A stretch of DNA of 50,146 nt from Bizionia sp. (GTDB lineage Bacteria; Bacteroidota; Bacteroidia; Flavobacteriales; Flavobacteriaceae): NCBI GenBank assembly GCA_020631395.1, contig JAHDHI010000033.1, forward strand, positions 1 through 50,146, in the 5' to 3' direction. The notes under the pieces were generated by a model that was given only the letters and a program-made list of their open reading frames with translations, had not been told where the DNA came from and ran no database searches. Positions 34,830 through 43,684 of this stretch are shown here, one piece after another. A program made the translations under genes and the position numbers. The first letter of the stretch is position 1, and the number at the start of each line of letters is the position of its first letter.

Positions 34830-36068
34830 ATGGCAAAAATACTTCCGTTCAAAGCAGTTAGACCGACAAGAGACAAAGTAAGCTTGGTAGCATCGCGTTC
34901 GTATCAAAGCTATACCCAAGCAGAGCGTGAAGCCAGATTGGACTACAATCCCTTTTCCTTTTTGCATATCGTAAATCCAGGATACAAATACGACAAGGAA
35001 ATTTCTGGAAAAGATAGATATCAACTCGTAAAGAACAGGTACTTGGAATTTAAGGAAGACGATGTCTTCATTCAAGACAAGACTTCCAGCTTTTATATCT
35101 ACAAGATCGTGAATAGGGACAAGGAAGTCTTCAATGGCATAGTTGCAGCTGCCAGCGTAGAAGATTATGAAAGAGATGTCATAAAAAAGCATGAAGACAC
35201 CATTGCCAGTAGAGAATCCATCTTCAAGGATTATTTGAAGACTGTAGGATTCAATGCAGAACCCGTACTACTCACCTACCCAGATAATCCTATCATTTCA
35301 AACATTCTAAACGAAATACAACAACAACGTGCCGAATTTGAATTTACCACAACCTTTAGGGACACCCATTATTTGTGGTTGATAAATGGCAAAGAACATA
35401 TTGATGCCATTACTGAAGCCTTTGAGAAAATGGAAACCCTTTACATTGCCGATGGACATCACAGATCGTCTTCATCCCAATTGCTATGTGAAGATCTAAA
35501 GTCCCAAAACAAGGATCATGACGGAACGGAAAACTACAACTATTTCATGAGTTACCTCATTCCAGAGTCCGAATTGCGCATTCACGAATTCAATCGCTTG
35601 GTCAAAGATTTGAATGGGTTGACAAAAGAAGAATTCTTGATTCAGTTGGATGCGATGTTTCGAATAGAAAACAGAGGCATCATCCCCTACAAACCATCAA
35701 AGAAACATCATTTCAGCATGTATTTGGATGGCGAATTCTATTCTTTGTACCTACGCAAGACTAATTTCAAATTCGAGACATCTTTGGATGAATTGGATGC
35801 TCAATTGTTATACAAGACCATATTGAACCCCATTCTTGGCATTTCCGATTTGAGAAACGATTCGCGCATTGATTACCTAAGTGGAAAAAAAGACATCATA
35901 AACTTGATAAGCAAAATCGACAGCGGAGCCTTTCAGGTTGGTTTCGGCATGGTTCCTGCTAGCATTGAAGTATTGAAACAAATAGCAGACGATGGATTGA
36001 AAATGCCCCCAAAGAGCACTTACATACAACCCAAGTTGAGAAGTGGGGTCACCATTTATGAATTTTAA
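34830..36068 (+). CDS. DUF1015 family protein
   Basis: A 412-residue cytoplasmic protein of the DUF1015 family: start MAKILPFKAVRPTRDKVSLVASRSYQSY, the central IADGHHRSSSSQLL motif (about residues 206-219), and the end QPKLRSGVTIY. The reaction is unknown, although the histidines of ADGHHR suggest a catalytic or metal site. In flavobacteria it is typically adjacent to yggS; here another gene intervenes. Confidence 0.93.
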   Translation: MAKILPFKAVRPTRDKVSLVASRSYQSYTQAEREARLDYNPFSFLHIVNPGYKYDKEISGKDRYQLVKNRYLEFKEDDVFIQDKTSSFYIYKIVNRDKEVFNGIVAAASVEDYERDVIKKHEDTIASRESIFKDYLKTVGFNAEPVLLTYPDNPIISNILNEIQQQRAEFEFTTTFRDTHYLWLINGKEHIDAITEAFEKMETLYIADGHHRSSSSQLLCEDLKSQNKDHDGTENYNYFMSYLIPESELRIHEFNRLVKDLNGLTKEEFLIQLDAMFRIENRGIIPYKPSKKHHFSMYLDGEFYSLYLRKTNFKFETSLDELDAQLLYKTILNPILGISDLRNDSRIDYLSGKKDIINLISKIDSGAFQVGFGMVPASIEVLKQIADDGLKMPPKSTYIQPKLRSGVTIYEF

Positions 36069-36071
36069 GCA

Positions 36072-36929
36072 ATGAAAGGCACATTACTCATAACCTTATT
36101 ATTATTCATTTTTAGCTGTAAAGAAAGAAGCAGTACTCTATCAAATCAAAAAAAAAATGATACAACAACTTATACCTACAATGGATATCATAATTTTATG
36201 AAACTAATGCTCTTTAGTAACAAAAAATTTAAATATACTTATCAAGATCATCCAGAGTTAGGTCAATTTAAAGTAACTGGCAATTATGTCAAATTTGACA
36301 AGTCCATTTCATTAAAACCATTGGATTATGAAAAATGCATCTATGTAGAATCCAATGATACATTTAGATTTAATTGTACTAAGTTAAAAAATGGTCATAA
36401 GATAAAAACACAATATGATATTCTTGAATGGAAAAACAATAATTACTTACTATCTGAAGAATCTGATTTCATTCATACTGTTAACGGTGAAAATGATGAC
36501 TATCAAAGATTCATCAACTATTACAATCAGGGTTTCGAACCAATAAAGCATGGAAAATATCTAATTTCAAAAACAAAAAAAACAAATGATCTGGAATTAG
36601 ACAAAGATGTATTCCCAAAAAAATATAGAAAACTATTGTTAGACAAACCAATTATAGCCAACATTATCTCTATTGACAAAAAAGAAGATGATAAAAGTTC
36701 CTTTTATTTAGAAATAAAGATCGATAAAGGAGCTAATGATAATGTTTCTGTTGGTTTAACTTTTTTAGATGACAATGATTCTTGTTACATAACAATTACC
36801 AATGTTTTAAAAAACGAAAGCATTGGCAGGACAGGGTATTATGGAGATATTTCAGAGGTTTGTAATTTAAAACAGGAATTAAGAACACGTTGGAACAAAC
36901 ATACAAATGAACATAGCAAACAACCTTAA
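36072..36929 (+). CDS. hypothetical lipoprotein overlapping yggS
   Basis: A 285-residue protein of no recognised family. A short signal peptide ends in a lipobox (LLLFIFSC, Cys at residue 16). The mature part is beta-rich and lysine-rich (NGYHNFMKLMLFSNKKFKYTYQD, DKSISLKPLDYEKCIYVES). The gene is clearly richer in AT (ATA/AAA/TTA-type codons) than DUF1015 and yggS on either side, which suggests it was inserted between them. Its last 23 nt overlap the start of yggS. It begins 3 nt after DUF1015. Confidence 0.75.
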   Translation: MKGTLLITLLLFIFSCKERSSTLSNQKKNDTTTYTYNGYHNFMKLMLFSNKKFKYTYQDHPELGQFKVTGNYVKFDKSISLKPLDYEKCIYVESNDTFRFNCTKLKNGHKIKTQYDILEWKNNNYLLSEESDFIHTVNGENDDYQRFINYYNQGFEPIKHGKYLISKTKKTNDLELDKDVFPKKYRKLLLDKPIIANIISIDKKEDDKSSFYLEIKIDKGANDNVSVGLTFLDDNDSCYITITNVLKNESIGRTGYYGDISEVCNLKQELRTRWNKHTNEHSKQP

Positions 36930-37569
36930 TAACATACAATCCCAATTACCTGAACACGTCACACTTGTTGCCGTTTCCAAAACGAAACCCATAAGCGCCC
37001 TGATGGAAGCCTACGATGCGGGACAACGCATTTTTGGAGAAAACAAGATTCAAGAAATGGCAGAGAAGCACGAAGCAATGCCAAAAGACGTCAAATGGCA
37101 TATGATAGGTCATGTACAACGTAACAAGGTCAAATATATGGCTGCATTCGTAAGTATGATCCATGGCGTGGAAAGCTTGAAGTTGTTGGAAGAAATAAAC
37201 AAACAGGCAATGAAACACGATAGAGTTATCGATTGCTTGTTGCAAATAAAGATAGCTTCAGAAGATTCAAAGTTCGGAATGTCTCCTGAAGAAGCCTCTG
37301 CCCTCCTACAATCCAAGGCCTATGCAGAATGCAACAATGTAAACATCGTTGGTGTCATGGGAATGGCTACATTTACAAATGACGAAGATCAAATAAAACG
37401 AGAATTCGACAAACTCAAAGCTACTTTCGATCATTTAAAAGGATTGAGTGGCCAATTGCATACCGTGTCCATGGGTATGAGTGGAGACTACCAATTGGCA
37501 ATTGCATCTGGTAGTACGATGATTAGAGTAGGAAGTAGTATATTTGGCTCACGAAACCATACGCATTAG
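36907..37569 (+). CDS. yggS: YggS-family PLP homeostasis protein
   Basis: A 220-residue PLP-binding TIM-barrel protein that buffers pyridoxal phosphate in the cytoplasm. The PLP lysine is K25 in VAVSKTKP, with RIFGENKIQEM at 39-49 and HMIGHVQRNK. The C-terminal MGMSGDYQLAIASGSTMIRVGSSIFG segment is canonical. Its ATG lies within the end of the upstream lipoprotein gene (23-nt overlap), so it may be translationally coupled to it. Confidence 0.96.
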   Translation: MNIANNLNNIQSQLPEHVTLVAVSKTKPISALMEAYDAGQRIFGENKIQEMAEKHEAMPKDVKWHMIGHVQRNKVKYMAAFVSMIHGVESLKLLEEINKQAMKHDRVIDCLLQIKIASEDSKFGMSPEEASALLQSKAYAECNNVNIVGVMGMATFTNDEDQIKREFDKLKATFDHLKGLSGQLHTVSMGMSGDYQLAIASGSTMIRVGSSIFGSRNHTH

Positions 37570-37627
37570 TGTCCGGTTTCGTAAAAAAGCATAAAGACAA
37601 TTCCATAACCCACTAAACGAAGTACAT

Positions 37628-38989
37628 ATTTATACTATAGTAGACATAGAAACCACGGGAGGAAAATTTAATGAGGAAGGAATAACGGAAATCGCCATAT
37701 ACAGATATGATGGTCACGAAATAGTAGATCAATTCATAAGTTTGGTAAATCCGGAAAGAGAAATTCAACCTTTTGTCGTCAACCTGACTGGAATAAACAG
37801 TCAAATGTTGCGCAATGCGCCTAAATTCTATGAGGTCGCAAAACGTATTGTGGAAATCACGGAGAACAGCATCCTAGTCGCGCACAATGCCAAATTCGAC
37901 TATCGTATCTTGAGAACGGAGTTCAATCGTTTGGGATTTGACTATGACAGAGAAACCCTATGCACCGTCGAATTGTCAAAAGGTTTGATTCCAGATTTGC
38001 CGTCATACAGTTTGGGTAAGTTGGTACGTTCTTTGGGCATACCGGTGACAGATAGACATCGTGCTTCTGGAGATGCTTTGGCCACCGTCAAATTGTTTAA
38101 ATTATTGTTGGCCAAAGATGTAGAAAAAAACATCATTCAACAATCCATTCGCAAGGACCCCAAACTGCAATTAGAACCGAAACTCGTAGACATCATTGCC
38201 AATACCCCCTCTGTAACTGGTGTATACTACATACATGATACGGAAGGAAAGATTATTTACATCGGTAAAAGCAAGAATATAAAAAAGCGCATAAATCAAC
38301 ATTTTACGGGTACGAATTCGAAGTCGAAGAAAATACAATCTCGAGTGGCTGCCGTTACCTACGAAGCAACAGGCAGCGAATTGGTCGCACTTTTAAAGGA
38401 AAGCGAAGAGATAAAACGCAATAGGCCTCCCCTCAATCGTGCTTTGAGGCGTCGAATATTCACACATGCACTATACAGTTTCATAGATGACGAAGGATAC
38501 GTTAATTTAAAGATTGACAAAGCGGATGGTCGAAAAAAAGCCATTACCACTTTCAGCAACAGGCAAAGTGCCAAATCCTTTTTATTAAAGGCTGTCGATG
38601 AATTTCAACTTTGTCAAAAATTGGTAGGTTTGTACAAAACGAAAACCAATTGTTTCAAATACGACATAAAAGAGTGCGAAGGAGCTTGCATACAATTGGA
38701 AGAACCTAAGTCCTATAATGCTAGAGTACAAGGACTGATTGCAAAAAACAGTTACGAAAATCAAAACATGGTTATTGTGGATCGTGGCCGTGAGGTTGAC
38801 GAACGCAGTGCCATATTAATAGAAAATGGTGTATTCAAAGGCCTAGGATTCTATAACTTGAATTACCAGATAAACAATCTCGAAGTATTGGAGTCCATAA
38901 TAACCCCAATGGAAAACAACAGAGACAACCAACATATCATACAAAGTTATCTAAGGCGCAACAAGCGACTAAAAATTATGAAAATTTAA
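37628..38989 (+). CDS. DEDDh exonuclease fused to GIY-YIG nuclease domain; no canonical start codon
   Basis: The frame has the full DnaQ-like exonuclease: ExoI motif TIVDIETTGG (D6, E8 counted from the proposed start), ExoII in LVAHNAKFDYRIL and ExoIII HRASGDA near residue 144. A GIY-YIG nuclease domain as in UvrC/Cho follows (GVYYIHDTEGKIIYIGKSKNIKKR, near residue 197). This is likely a nucleotide-repair or DNA-processing nuclease. The frame is open from 37595, but the first canonical start is TTG at 37742, which would remove the ExoI catalytic residues. The residue aligning with Met in homologues (Met-Tyr-x-Ile-Val-Asp) is encoded by ATT at 37628, and I place the start there. The last base of the stop overlaps the next ATG (TAATG). 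Confidence 0.8.
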   Translation: MYTIVDIETTGGKFNEEGITEIAIYRYDGHEIVDQFISLVNPEREIQPFVVNLTGINSQMLRNAPKFYEVAKRIVEITENSILVAHNAKFDYRILRTEFNRLGFDYDRETLCTVELSKGLIPDLPSYSLGKLVRSLGIPVTDRHRASGDALATVKLFKLLLAKDVEKNIIQQSIRKDPKLQLEPKLVDIIANTPSVTGVYYIHDTEGKIIYIGKSKNIKKRINQHFTGTNSKSKKIQSRVAAVTYEATGSELVALLKESEEIKRNRPPLNRALRRRIFTHALYSFIDDEGYVNLKIDKADGRKKAITTFSNRQSAKSFLLKAVDEFQLCQKLVGLYKTKTNCFKYDIKECEGACIQLEEPKSYNARVQGLIAKNSYENQNMVIVDRGREVDERSAILIENGVFKGLGFYNLNYQINNLEVLESIITPMENNRDNQHIIQSYLRRNKRLKIMKI

Positions 38990-40953
38990 TGAAATCACTT
39001 ACTACCTCACTCCTATGTTTACTAACGCTCATAGGTTTTGGGCAAACCAATTTTAGTTCTGAAAGTTACACCATCACAAAAAAAGATCTGGAAACCAACA
39101 TTTATGAAAAAGACTCGACTGCTCATGCTCTCGTTATTTATGAATATGGAGAGTCTTACGTGGATCAAAACACGTTCAAACTAAAAACGGAGATTAAACG
39201 CAAAATCAAAATCCTAGATCGGGAAGGTTTTGAAAAAGCAAACATCACAATAGACCTCTACAAAAGCGACAATGGTGACGGCAAAGAAACGATATCTGAT
39301 ATTTCGGCAACAACCAACAACTTGGTAGATGGCAAGATTTCCAAAAGCCATCTCGAGAAAAACCGAATTTTTAGAGAAAGATACGATGACAATTACACAC
39401 GTGTGAAATTTGCATTACCAAACATCAAAGTAGGTTCGGTAATCACATACAGCTATACATTGGAATCTCCTTTCATGTTCAAATACAAAGGTTGGGAATT
39501 TCAAAGCGACATCCCGACGTTGCATAGCGAATATAGAGCCAGCATTCCGGGCAACTATGAATATAACATAAAACTCGTAGGTGGAAAAAAATTGCACACC
39601 AATGAATCCAAATTGAAAAAGAATTGTCTAACCAATGGTCTAGGAGTCAAGGTTGGTTGTTTCAATTCCATTTATGTGATGAAGGACATTCCTGCATTCA
39701 TAGATGAAGGTTTCATGACAACTCGCAACAACTACTTGGCGAGAATAGATTATGAACTTAAGGTCTTCAAAGGTTTTGATGGAAGCATAAAAAACTATAC
39801 TAAAACATGGAAGACAACCGACAAAGACTTGAAATCGGAACAAGCCATAGGTCGTCAATTGAACAAAGGTAATTTGGTCAAAAACCTATTGCCTACCTCT
39901 CTCACAAAAGAGGCCAACCCATTGACAAAAGCCAAGACCATATACAAATACGTGCAAAAACACTATACTTGGAATGGAAAATACAAGCTTTTTAAAGAAG
40001 TTTCCCTCAAAAAATTGATTAATAACAAATCTGGACGTGCCTCGGAAATAAACTTGCTGCTATTCAATCTACTCAAAGAAAATGACATAGATGCTAAAAC
40101 TGTTTTGACATCCACTAGATCTAACGGTTTGGCTACCAAGGTCTATCCTGTTATTTCAGATTTCAACTATCTGTTGGTTCAAACAACCATTGAGGGGAAA
40201 ACCTACCTATTGGATGCCGTGGACGACTATTTGGATTTTGGACAAATTCCTTTTAGATGTCTAAATCAATATGGACGTCTCTTGGATTTCAAAGCAGGGA
40301 GTTCATGGCTTCCTATCAACGCCAATGTAATGTCCAAAAAATTATTTAAGGTTGAATTGGACTTTGATGACAATGAAACATTGAATGGAACCATAGAATC
40401 CAGAAAGACCGAATATCATGCCATTTCTACTAAAAAGGTCTATCATGATGACAATGATTCTCTTATTAAACAATATCGAGACAAATACCCCAACCTGATC
40501 ATCAATGATCATAATGTAGCAACCAAAGAGAAAACAAGTCCGAAATTTGAAGAAACATTTAGTGTAAACGTAGAGACTGAAACCATAGGTGATAATATCT
40601 ATTTAAATCCCTTTGTATTAAAATTCTTAACGAAAAACCCTTTCAAGCTTCAGGAAAGAACATATCCAATAGATTTTGGATACAAGGAATCTTATCTTTA
40701 TACATTGAAAGTGAATTTAAATGGTAAATACGATGTGATGGAAATACCAAAAAACATATCCTTAAAACTACCTGACAATTCGGGAACATTGCTTTTAAAT
40801 ACTATATGTGAAAATGAAACCATTACATTGCATTTCAAAACCAACCTTTATGAATCCATATACCCACCTAACTATTACAACTATTTAAAATCTTTTTTTG
40901 CCACTATCGTAGAAACTCAGACAAATGCATTGATAGTACTTAAGAAGAAATAG
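38989..40953 (+). CDS. DUF3857 / transglutaminase-like exported protein
   Basis: A 654-residue precursor with a signal peptide ending GFGQ. The DUF3857 domain spans about residues 50-250 (YEYGESYVDQNTFKLKTEIKRKIKIL, then KFALPNIKVGSVITYSYTLESPF). A transglutaminase-like core follows near residues 310-410 (TIYKYVQKHYTWNG, ASEINLLLFNLLKENDIDAKTVL). The cysteine normally found at this helix is absent (ASEINLLL), so the core is probably not a working transglutaminase. The C-terminal DUF3858-like region ends the protein. It is predicted to be periplasmic and is translationally coupled to the exonuclease gene. Confidence 0.9.
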   Translation: MKSLTTSLLCLLTLIGFGQTNFSSESYTITKKDLETNIYEKDSTAHALVIYEYGESYVDQNTFKLKTEIKRKIKILDREGFEKANITIDLYKSDNGDGKETISDISATTNNLVDGKISKSHLEKNRIFRERYDDNYTRVKFALPNIKVGSVITYSYTLESPFMFKYKGWEFQSDIPTLHSEYRASIPGNYEYNIKLVGGKKLHTNESKLKKNCLTNGLGVKVGCFNSIYVMKDIPAFIDEGFMTTRNNYLARIDYELKVFKGFDGSIKNYTKTWKTTDKDLKSEQAIGRQLNKGNLVKNLLPTSLTKEANPLTKAKTIYKYVQKHYTWNGKYKLFKEVSLKKLINNKSGRASEINLLLFNLLKENDIDAKTVLTSTRSNGLATKVYPVISDFNYLLVQTTIEGKTYLLDAVDDYLDFGQIPFRCLNQYGRLLDFKAGSSWLPINANVMSKKLFKVELDFDDNETLNGTIESRKTEYHAISTKKVYHDDNDSLIKQYRDKYPNLIINDHNVATKEKTSPKFEETFSVNVETETIGDNIYLNPFVLKFLTKNPFKLQERTYPIDFGYKESYLYTLKVNLNGKYDVMEIPKNISLKLPDNSGTLLLNTICENETITLHFKTNLYESIYPPNYYNYLKSFFATIVETQTNALIVLKKK

Positions 40954-40965
40954 CTTATCTTTTAG

Positions 40966-40973
40966 TATTTTTG
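40966..40973 (+). promoter_or_regulatory. -7 box of the potassium-channel gene
   Basis: TATTTTTG matches TAnnTTTG and ends 6 nt before ATG 40980. The in-frame TTG at 40971 is inside the box, so the ATG is the start and the mRNA would be nearly leaderless. Confidence 0.6.
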
Positions 40974-40979
40974 AAACCT

Positions 40980-41810
40980 ATGGACACACAAACATCAAAC
41001 AAGAATTGGAAAGCCAAGCTTCATGAAGTAATCTATGAAGCAGATACCCCAGGAGGAAAGCTGTTTGATGTCGTTTTGTTAATCTTCATTTTGGCAAGTA
41101 TCCTCCTCGTGATGTTGGAAAGCGTAAACAGCATAGACAACAAATACCATGATTTGCTTAACATTGGAGAGTGGATAGTCACCATTCTGTTCAGTTTCGA
41201 GTACATAGCCAGAATAATTTCGGTAAAGAAACCTTTAAGATACATTACGAGTTTCTATGGCATAGTAGATCTTTTATCTACCATTCCCAAATACCTGTCG
41301 CTCATATTTGTAGGCACGCATGCATTGGTTGCCTTGCGAGCGTTACGCTTGCTAAGGGTTTTTAGAATTCTCAAATTGGCTCGTTATTTGGGAGCTTCCA
41401 ACAACTTGGTTAAAGCATTGAAAGCTAGCCGCGTGAAGATTTCCGTATTTTTATTCGCCGTCATCATACTTTCCATCATACTAGGCACCATCATGTACTT
41501 GGTAGAAGGCGAAGAAAACGGTTTTACAAACATTCCCAAAAGTGTCTATTGGTGCATCGTAACCCTTACCACGGTCGGTTATGGGGATATTGCGCCACAA
41601 ACTCCAATTGGTCAATTCATTGCTTCCTTGGTAATGATTTTGGGATATGGCATCATTGCCGTACCAACGGGAATCGTTACTTCTGAAATAACTAGGTCCT
41701 CTGATAAAAAGGTACAAACCAACACGCAATCCTGTCCAAGTTGTTCTTTAAGTGGGCATAAGGACAAAGCCGAATTTTGCTACGATTGTGGGCATAAGCT
41801 ACGTCCATAA
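40980..41810 (+). CDS. voltage-gated-type potassium channel with C-terminal zinc ribbon
   Basis: A 276-residue six-helix channel subunit of the inner membrane. S1 is near residues 25-45 (LLIFILASILLVMLESV), and S4 has regularly spaced arginines (ALRALRLLRVFRILKLAR, about 120-137). The pore helix and selectivity filter TTVGYGD lie near 197-203, followed by S6 (MILGYGIIAVPTGIV). After the pore comes a cytoplasmic tail with two CxxC knuckles (CPSC and CYDC), a zinc-ribbon-like domain. Potassium selectivity is well supported; the ribbon may sense or assemble the tetramer. The next gene, miaA, follows after the stop with no canonical start. Confidence 0.9.
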   Translation: MDTQTSNKNWKAKLHEVIYEADTPGGKLFDVVLLIFILASILLVMLESVNSIDNKYHDLLNIGEWIVTILFSFEYIARIISVKKPLRYITSFYGIVDLLSTIPKYLSLIFVGTHALVALRALRLLRVFRILKLARYLGASNNLVKALKASRVKISVFLFAVIILSIILGTIMYLVEGEENGFTNIPKSVYWCIVTLTTVGYGDIAPQTPIGQFIASLVMILGYGIIAVPTGIVTSEITRSSDKKVQTNTQSCPSCSLSGHKDKAEFCYDCGHKLRP

Positions 41811-41851
41811 AAGAACTAAAAAAGGAACAATTAATCAAAAAACATTACCCA

Positions 41852-42769
41852 ATCAATCAATTAGATTCACATAAGACACTTATTTCAGTTGTTGGCCCCA
41901 CGGCCATTGGTAAAACGAGCTTGAGCATAAAACTGGCGCAACATTTCAATACCGAAATCATTTCTGCCGATTCCAGACAGTTTTTCAAGGAAATGCACAT
42001 TGGTACAGCCGCTCCAACTCCAGAAGAGTTGTCAATGGCCAAGCATCATTTCATACATCACAAATCCGTAGACGAGGAATACAATGTCGGTGCTTTTGAA
42101 AAAGACGCCATACAATGCTTGAAAATGCTTTTTGAAGTGCATGACACAGCAATTATGGTTGGAGGTTCTGGTTTGTATGTAGATGCCGTTACGAAGGGCT
42201 TGGACGACTTCCCTGAGGTAGATAGAAGCATTAGAGTGCAACTGAACAACAAATTGGAAACCGAAGGCTTGGAAACCTTGCAACACCAATTGAAAGCATT
42301 GGACCCAAACGCATATGACACCATAGCCATAGACAACCCTCAGCGAGTTATCAGGGCCTTGGAAATTTGCATTGGTTCCAGCAAACCCTATTCTTCCTTT
42401 TTAAACAAGGAAAAAGGCAAGAGACCTTTTAAAACGATCTCTGTAGGTCTAACGGCAGAAAGACCCATCATTTATAATCGCATCAATAGACGTGTAGACA
42501 TCATGATGGAACAAGGCCAATTGGAAGAAGCCAAATCCTTGCTGCCAAAGCAACATTTGAATGCCTTGAACACGGTAGGTTACAAAGAATTGTTCAATTA
42601 TTTAAATGGAGAATGGACGTTGGACTTTGCAGTCTCTGAAATGAAAAAAAACTCACGTCGTTTTGCAAAACGTCAACTCACTTGGTTCAAGAGAAACAAG
42701 AACACGATTTGGTTTGATTATGATTATGACTTTGGTGATGTAAAAATAGCTATTGAGAAATTGCTTTAA
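41852..42769 (+). CDS. miaA: tRNA dimethylallyltransferase; no canonical start codon
   Basis: MiaA adds a dimethylallyl group to A37 of tRNAs reading UNN codons. The P-loop GPTAIGKT, the DSRQFFKEMHIGTAAPT segment, the GGSGLYVDAVTKGL motif and the C-terminal RQLTWFKRN are intact. The frame runs open from 41798, but the first ATG/GTG/TTG is TTG 41921, which is after the P-loop and would remove it. Possible noncanonical starts in frame are ATA 41807, ATC 41834, ATC 41852 and ATT 41882; 41852 keeps the first beta strand and is used here, but the true start is uncertain. The frame from 41852 would encode 305 residues. Confidence 0.85.
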   Translation: MNQLDSHKTLISVVGPTAIGKTSLSIKLAQHFNTEIISADSRQFFKEMHIGTAAPTPEELSMAKHHFIHHKSVDEEYNVGAFEKDAIQCLKMLFEVHDTAIMVGGSGLYVDAVTKGLDDFPEVDRSIRVQLNNKLETEGLETLQHQLKALDPNAYDTIAIDNPQRVIRALEICIGSSKPYSSFLNKEKGKRPFKTISVGLTAERPIIYNRINRRVDIMMEQGQLEEAKSLLPKQHLNALNTVGYKELFNYLNGEWTLDFAVSEMKKNSRRFAKRQLTWFKRNKNTIWFDYDYDFGDVKIAIEKLL

Positions 42770-42843
42770 CTCATATTGAAAACCGACCAAGTTCTAGATT
42801 GCATAAAAAGCTTGCTTACAATCAAATGAGTTATTCCAGATTC

Positions 42844-43515
42844 CTAATAAAAAGCAAAAAGCAAGCCTAAGTTAACACTGCTTCTAAGCCCATTTTTTAT
42901 AGAAACATTGTCATTGGTTGCCGATGCCTTTGAATCCGCTGAAATGTCAGCAAGGCCATATTGTCCATCATATTCTACATATAGTTTGGTGAAATCTGCA
43001 ATTTCAAAGCGAAGACCAAAATTAAAAGCCACACCATAATCAATTCCTTTAAGTGTTTCTTTAAAATCTGTCCCCAATTCAGATTCTTCTGCCTTGGTTA
43101 GGAAACCTATATATGGTCCCAAACTCAAATACCAAGGCCTTGTTGAAAATGGCTGGGCTCTACTTTGTATTGAACCAAAATGGAAATTTGCCATTACTGG
43201 CACAGTAATGTAAGTTAAGCTATAATCCGTCTTGATGGTTTCAAGAACGGAATTGGGATCTGTTGTTTCTCCTTCCCATCCTTTGTTGTCATAAATTATC
43301 TTTGCTTTTATGCCCAATCTATTGTGGACATAATATTCTGTAGAGAAGGCTACGTTAAATGAGGTTATTGAGCCTGTTTCTCGATCATCATCGATAGTTG
43401 CACTAGAAAAATTTACTCCTCCTCCAATGCCAAATTGGAATTCCCCATAGTTTTGGGCATTAACATTCAATAAAGCATAACTGGCTATTATGATAGTAAG
43501 CAGTGACTTTTTCAT
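42844..43515 (-). CDS. outer-membrane beta-barrel protein (PorT-like family)
   Basis: A 223-residue protein with a signal peptide ending NVNAQ. The mature protein is a small barrel of the OMP_b-brl_2 type: GEFQFGIGGGVNFSSATID, then alternating strands such as YYVHNRLGIKAKIIYDNKGW, ITVPVMANFHFG, PWYLSLGPYIGFLTKA, and a C-terminal aromatic (LLFAFY). Function unknown. It is convergent with miaA and has its own promoter at 43542. Confidence 0.9.
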   Translation of the reverse strand: MKKSLLTIIIASYALLNVNAQNYGEFQFGIGGGVNFSSATIDDDRETGSITSFNVAFSTEYYVHNRLGIKAKIIYDNKGWEGETTDPNSVLETIKTDYSLTYITVPVMANFHFGSIQSRAQPFSTRPWYLSLGPYIGFLTKAEESELGTDFKETLKGIDYGVAFNFGLRFEIADFTKLYVEYDGQYGLADISADSKASATNDNVSIKNGLRSSVNLGLLFAFY

Positions 43516-43541
43516 AAGGGTTATTAATGTTCAATGGAATT

Positions 43542-43549
43542 CAAATATA
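43542..43549 (-). promoter_or_regulatory. -7 box of the outer-membrane barrel gene
   Basis: The minus strand reads TATATTTG (TAnnTTTG). The start point would be near 43536, 20 nt before the ATG at 43515. Confidence 0.6.
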
Positions 43550-43684
43550 TGAAGAATTTTTAATTTCTTAAAGTCCAATCACAACAAAAGACATTAACAA
43601 TCAAACAATTACATTTTACCACTACGTATATCTATGCTAAAAAACAACCTTTCATTTTTTTTAAACCTTGTTTTCTTCGCAAAA

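Noticed and set aside
37569-37616. GTG-started short frame between yggS and the exonuclease
   Set aside because: It is only 15 codons and in another frame from the exonuclease, so it does not supply its start.
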